A stretch of DNA of 64,000 bases from Heterocephalus glaber (lineage: Eukaryota; Chordata; Mammalia; Rodentia; Bathyergidae), in the NCBI RefSeq assembly GCF_000247695.1, contig NW_004624784.1, positions 13,766,634 to 13,830,633 of the forward strand, written 5' to 3'. Under the pieces are notes generated by a model that saw only the letters and a program-made list of their open reading frames with translations, was not told the DNA's origin and did no database searches. Shown here one piece after another: positions 61,301 through 64,000 of this stretch. Made by a program: the position numbers and the translations under genes. How positions within the stretch are numbered: position 1 is the first letter of the stretch; the number at the start of each line of letters is the position of its first letter.

Positions 61301-62113
61301 ATTTTGTTATATGGTCTACAGTTCAATGATAAAGTTCCAAAAAGGAGGTTTAGGGCTTACCCTGGGGCTGACATAGTTGCAGACTTCTAAAGATTGCATC
61401 TCAGACTTGCTCATACTTCTGTATCAAGTCTTGTCTGGATTCATGAAGACCTAAAATGATTCTAATCTCTTTAAATTACTGTTTACTTTAAGTAAATAAG
61501 GACTAGAAGTTGCTCATAACAAAGCCTAAGTTAATACTTCTAAAACTCAAGGATAGAACTTGCAGATCATTTCCCTGTTGGGACTCTTAGGAGACTTATC
61601 CTTTCCTGCCATTGATTCCTAACCTCAGTTGAATTGAATATGTCTCTGATAATGCCTACATGCAGTTCCTCACCAAAGTGTTAGGATGCAATTATTTTTA
61701 AAATACATTGGTGTTGGTGGTCTCTTATTTGTGATTTCTGTATAATGATTAGGAAGTAGAATTGAAGTTTTATTTTATTGTGCACTATAAAAAAATCACA
61801 AAGGTCCATTTCTTCCTTTTCTCTCCATAGTGTCAGTGTCCTACTTTTTTGAGGATTGTCTCAGGTAATGTTCATACTCCATACTCCTGTACTTTGCCAT
61901 CCAAATAAACACAGCACAGCTGCATCTTTTCTGTTAAATAGAATTTGGTCTGTCTTAGTATAAACTCCAGAAATAGTTTATGAGAAACTAGTCTTTATTA
62001 GTTTCATTATTCATTTGCCTTCCCTACCACCTCTCAAAATGTTAAAAGCAAAGGTTTCATCCTGATCATAACATAGCAGACTTTAATTAGATATGAATCA
62101 AAACTGAATTACA

Positions 62114-62195
62114 GGGCTGGGGATTTAGCTCAGTGGTTCCGCCACCTGCCTCGCCAAGCACAAGGTCCCGAGTTCCATCCCTGGCACCAAAAAAA
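62114..62195 (+). mobile_element. ID SINE with target duplication
   Basis: gggctggggatttagctcag to ccctggcacc and A-tail. Flanks aaactgaattaca on both sides. First SINE inside KMT2A intron 1. Confidence 0.93.
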
Positions 62196-62259
62196 CTGAA
62201 TTACAATGTTGGTATGTATTTGTTTCATTTAAAATTGCAGTTTAGTTCATGTGGACTGA

Positions 62260-62400
62260 GGGGGGCTTTAGGGGGTGGGTTTTAAAAGATGATAGTCTAT
62301 AGCTGGAAGGTAGTTGGAAAGTGTGTGGTTTTGGTTTTTTGAGTTTTTGGGTTTTTTTGTTTGTTTTTTGTTTTTGGTGGGAGGGATGTTAACCAGACTT
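62260..62400 (+). repeat. G/T-rich tract
   Basis: Runs of G and T (ggggggctttagggggtggg, gtttttgggtttttttg) without a recognised repeat body. Confidence 0.7.
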
Positions 62401-62578
62401 ACAAACGAAGAGTAAGAGTTGCTCCTTCATTGCCTTCACAGCTGATCTTGAATTTGGCAAAGAAAATGAAGCAGAGGACTCAAGTGGAGTGAATGTCAGT
62501 GGGCATAGGCTCTCATCTTACTCACCTCTTGTCACTGACTGTTAGGAGACCTTGGACAATTCACTTGCAGCCTTAATT

Positions 62579-62763
62579 TTCTCCCCCCAGTATTGGAGCT
62601 GAAGTCAAGGCCATGTGCATGCTGGCTTTATCCTTGGCCCTTTGTATTTCTTATTTTGAGACAGGGTCCTACTAAATTGTCCAGGCTAGCCTCAAACTTG
62701 GAATCTTCCTCCCTTAGCCTCCCAAATAGCTTGGATTACAGGCATGTGCCACTATGCCCCACT
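62579..62763 (-). mobile_element. B1-dID dimeric SINE
   Basis: cagtattggagctgaagtc to tccttggccc, then gagacagggtcctactaaa to cactatgcccc. Confidence 0.85.
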
Positions 62764-62890
62764 ACCTTAAATTTCTGATCTATAAAATGAAAAGCCTGCA
62801 CCCCATTGTTCCATTATCCTGATTCTTCTCTATTATTTTAATTTTTTGACCAGATCAGAATTTCTTTGAGTTTATTTCAAGAATGAGTCA

Positions 62891-62978
62891 CCGGGGATTT
62901 AGCTCAGTGATTCCGCTGTCCACCTCGCAAGCATAAGGTCCCGAGTTCGATCCCTGGTACCAAAAAAAAAAAGAAAAG
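62891..62978 (+). mobile_element. ID SINE (first of three at one locus)
   Basis: ccggggatttagctcagtg to ccctggtacc and A-tail. Left flank aagaatgagtca at 62879. Confidence 0.92.
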
Positions 62979-62997
62979 ACTAATAAGTACTATTTTT

Positions 62998-63086
62998 GGG
63001 CCGGGGATTTAGCTCAGTGGTTCTGCCACTTGCCTCGCAAGCGCAAGGACCTGAGTTCGATCCCTGGTACCAAAAAAAAAGAAAAG
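62998..63086 (+). mobile_element. ID SINE (second of three)
   Basis: gggccggggatttagctcag to ccctggtacc and A-rich tail; then aagaatgagtcagt at 63087. Confidence 0.93.
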
Positions 63087-63100
63087 AAGAATGAGTCAGT

Positions 63101-63201
63101 ACGGGCTGGGGATTTAGTTCAGTGGCTCCACTGCCTGCCGCCTGACCCCCAAGCTTAATGTCCCAAGTTCATTACCCGGTTAACACCCCCCCCCCCAAAA
63201 A
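63101..63201 (+). mobile_element. ID SINE with C-rich tail (third of three)
   Basis: gggctggggatttagttcag, worn body, then cacccccccccccc and a few A. Third aagaatgagtcagt at 63202. Confidence 0.9.
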
Positions 63202-63388
63202 AAGAATGAGTCAGTGATTCTGTTTGGTGATTTTTAATATCAGATTGTACATTTGGACATTTAACTAATACTGTTATTATTAGACAAATTTCACTTTGGT
63301 GGGAAAGTTTTCATTATGTGGAAAAGATAGAAGGACTTTGTTAAAGTTGACTGATTCATTTATCAGAGAAATGAAAATAACTAAGGGA

Positions 63389-63497
63389 CAGGTTCTGCAT
63401 ATATTGCCCAGACTAGCCTTGAACTTCTAGGCTCAAAAGAGTCTCCTGTCTCGGCCTCCCCAGTTGCTGGGACTGTGTACACATGGTATGCTTAGCT
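63389..63497 (-). mobile_element. B1 SINE, shortened and diverged
   Basis: tatattgcccagactagcc, cctcggcctcccc-like core, to tatgcttagc. Confidence 0.72.
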
Positions 63498-63651
63498 TTA
63501 AGATAAAATAGTTCTGAGAACTGGTAGAACCCCAGATATTAGCTGGTGTTTGGAGCCACTCATGTTGGTCTAAATTTATTTTCATTGTTGTGGTCCTACT
63601 ATCCAAAAATGCAGTTATTTTCAGCTAGGTGATATATTCCTTTGTATTAGC

Positions 63652-63737
63652 TTTTTTTTTTTTTGGTACCAGGGATCGAACCCAAGTCCTTGCGCTTGGG
63701 CAGCAGGTGGCGAAACCACTGAGCTAAATCCCCGCCA
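63652..63737 (-). mobile_element. ID SINE (ctgctg-type) with target duplication
   Basis: T12, ggtaccagggatcgaac, cttgggcagcaggtgg, to taaatccccgcc. Flanks gtattagctttt on both sides. Confidence 0.93.
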
Positions 63738-63887
63738 TGTATTAGCTTTTAAATGAAAAAGAAACCTAGTAGATCAGTATATTTATAAATCCAAAATGTT
63801 GGTATTTACTTTGCTGGAAGTAGTTGTTAATATATTCTGAAATGCAGAATTTTGGTTTATACTGAGCATTAGAAATACAGCTTTTGA

Positions 63888-63968
63888 GGCCAAGGATTTA
63901 GCTCAGTGCCTTGCAAGCAAAGGTTCCCAAGTTCGATCCCCATTACCAAAACAAAAAAAATATATATA
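63888..63968 (+). mobile_element. ID SINE, internally deleted
   Basis: gaggccaaggatttagctcag jumps to tgccttgcaagc, then gttcgatccccattacc and tail. Confidence 0.88.
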
Positions 63969-64000
63969 GCTTTTACATGTCTTCATCTCTCCCTGGAAAC

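Larger units (their letters stand above)
58337..64000 (+). other. KMT2A: KMT2A intron 1 (5' part)
   Basis: Starts with gtaagg. C-rich island tail to about 59000, then SINE-free sequence to 62113, then IDs, B1s and a B1-dID. No acceptor matching KMT2A exon 2 (DEQFLGFGSDEE) occurs before 64000, as expected for a very long intron. Confidence 0.85.

Noticed and set aside
1..64000. CRISPR arrays, prokaryotic operons, phage or biosynthetic clusters
   Set aside because: Introns, CpG islands and rodent SINEs show mammalian nuclear DNA. Repeated units here are SINEs with divergent spacing, not arrays.
1..64000. Endogenous retrovirus with LTRs or gag/pol
   Set aside because: I saw no paired long terminal repeats, primer-binding site or retroviral reading frame. 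Old LTR scraps could be missed by eye.

Overview
This window is mammalian nuclear DNA, almost certainly from a rodent. It carries a syntenic block that in human lies on 11q23.3, in the order UBE4A - ATP5MG (ATP5L) - KMT2A (MLL), all three on the + strand. The evidence is spliced: GT/AG exon boundaries with compatible phases join to give recognisable proteins. The rodent call rests on the short interspersed repeats. B1 elements (7SL-derived, with the mouse-like internal duplication), alanine-tRNA-derived ID elements (A-box tagctcag, B-box gagttcgatcc, ending ggtacc plus A-run) and dimeric B1-dID elements (a B1 left half joined to an ID-like right half) together number roughly 100 copies. The ID consensus differs from mouse, rat and squirrel IDs as I remember them. 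A castorimorph such as beaver is my best guess, but genus is not proven by the sequence.

Layout. 310-22929 holds 16 coding exons of UBE4A (the last 930 residues, including the whole C-terminal U-box), probably exons 5-20; the 5' part of the gene lies upstream of the window. Its 3' UTR runs to about 25980. 25981-27780 is a spacer with an old L2 LINE. 27780-28300 is a small CpG island and promoter with a consensus NRF-1 site. 28133-35310 is the complete three-exon ATP5MG gene, encoding 103 residues. 35420-56000 is about 20 kb of intergenic DNA made mostly of SINEs, old L2/MIR/L1/DNA-transposon fossils and microsatellites; I found no convincing gene there. About 56080-58900 is a large CpG island; KMT2A exon 1 (143 codons, menin-binding N-terminus) lies at 57908-58336 and its very long intron 1 fills the rest of the window.

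How the genes relate: the three neighbours are separate transcription units with unrelated jobs (ubiquitin chain elongation, mitochondrial ATP synthase, H3K4 methylation). Nothing suggests an operon-like link.

I found no undescribed multi-gene system. The best leads are structural: a diverged inverted repeat of unknown origin (41787-42519), serial ID insertions at one target site (25172-25390 and 62879-63216), ID copies with C- or G-rich tails or no tail, apparent ID-ID dimers inside single target duplications, three-level nesting at 44481-44824, and a SINE-free zone of nearly 7 kb around the KMT2A promoter. Interspersed-repeat boundaries are read by eye and may be off by about 10 bases. Family names for old repeats are from memory.
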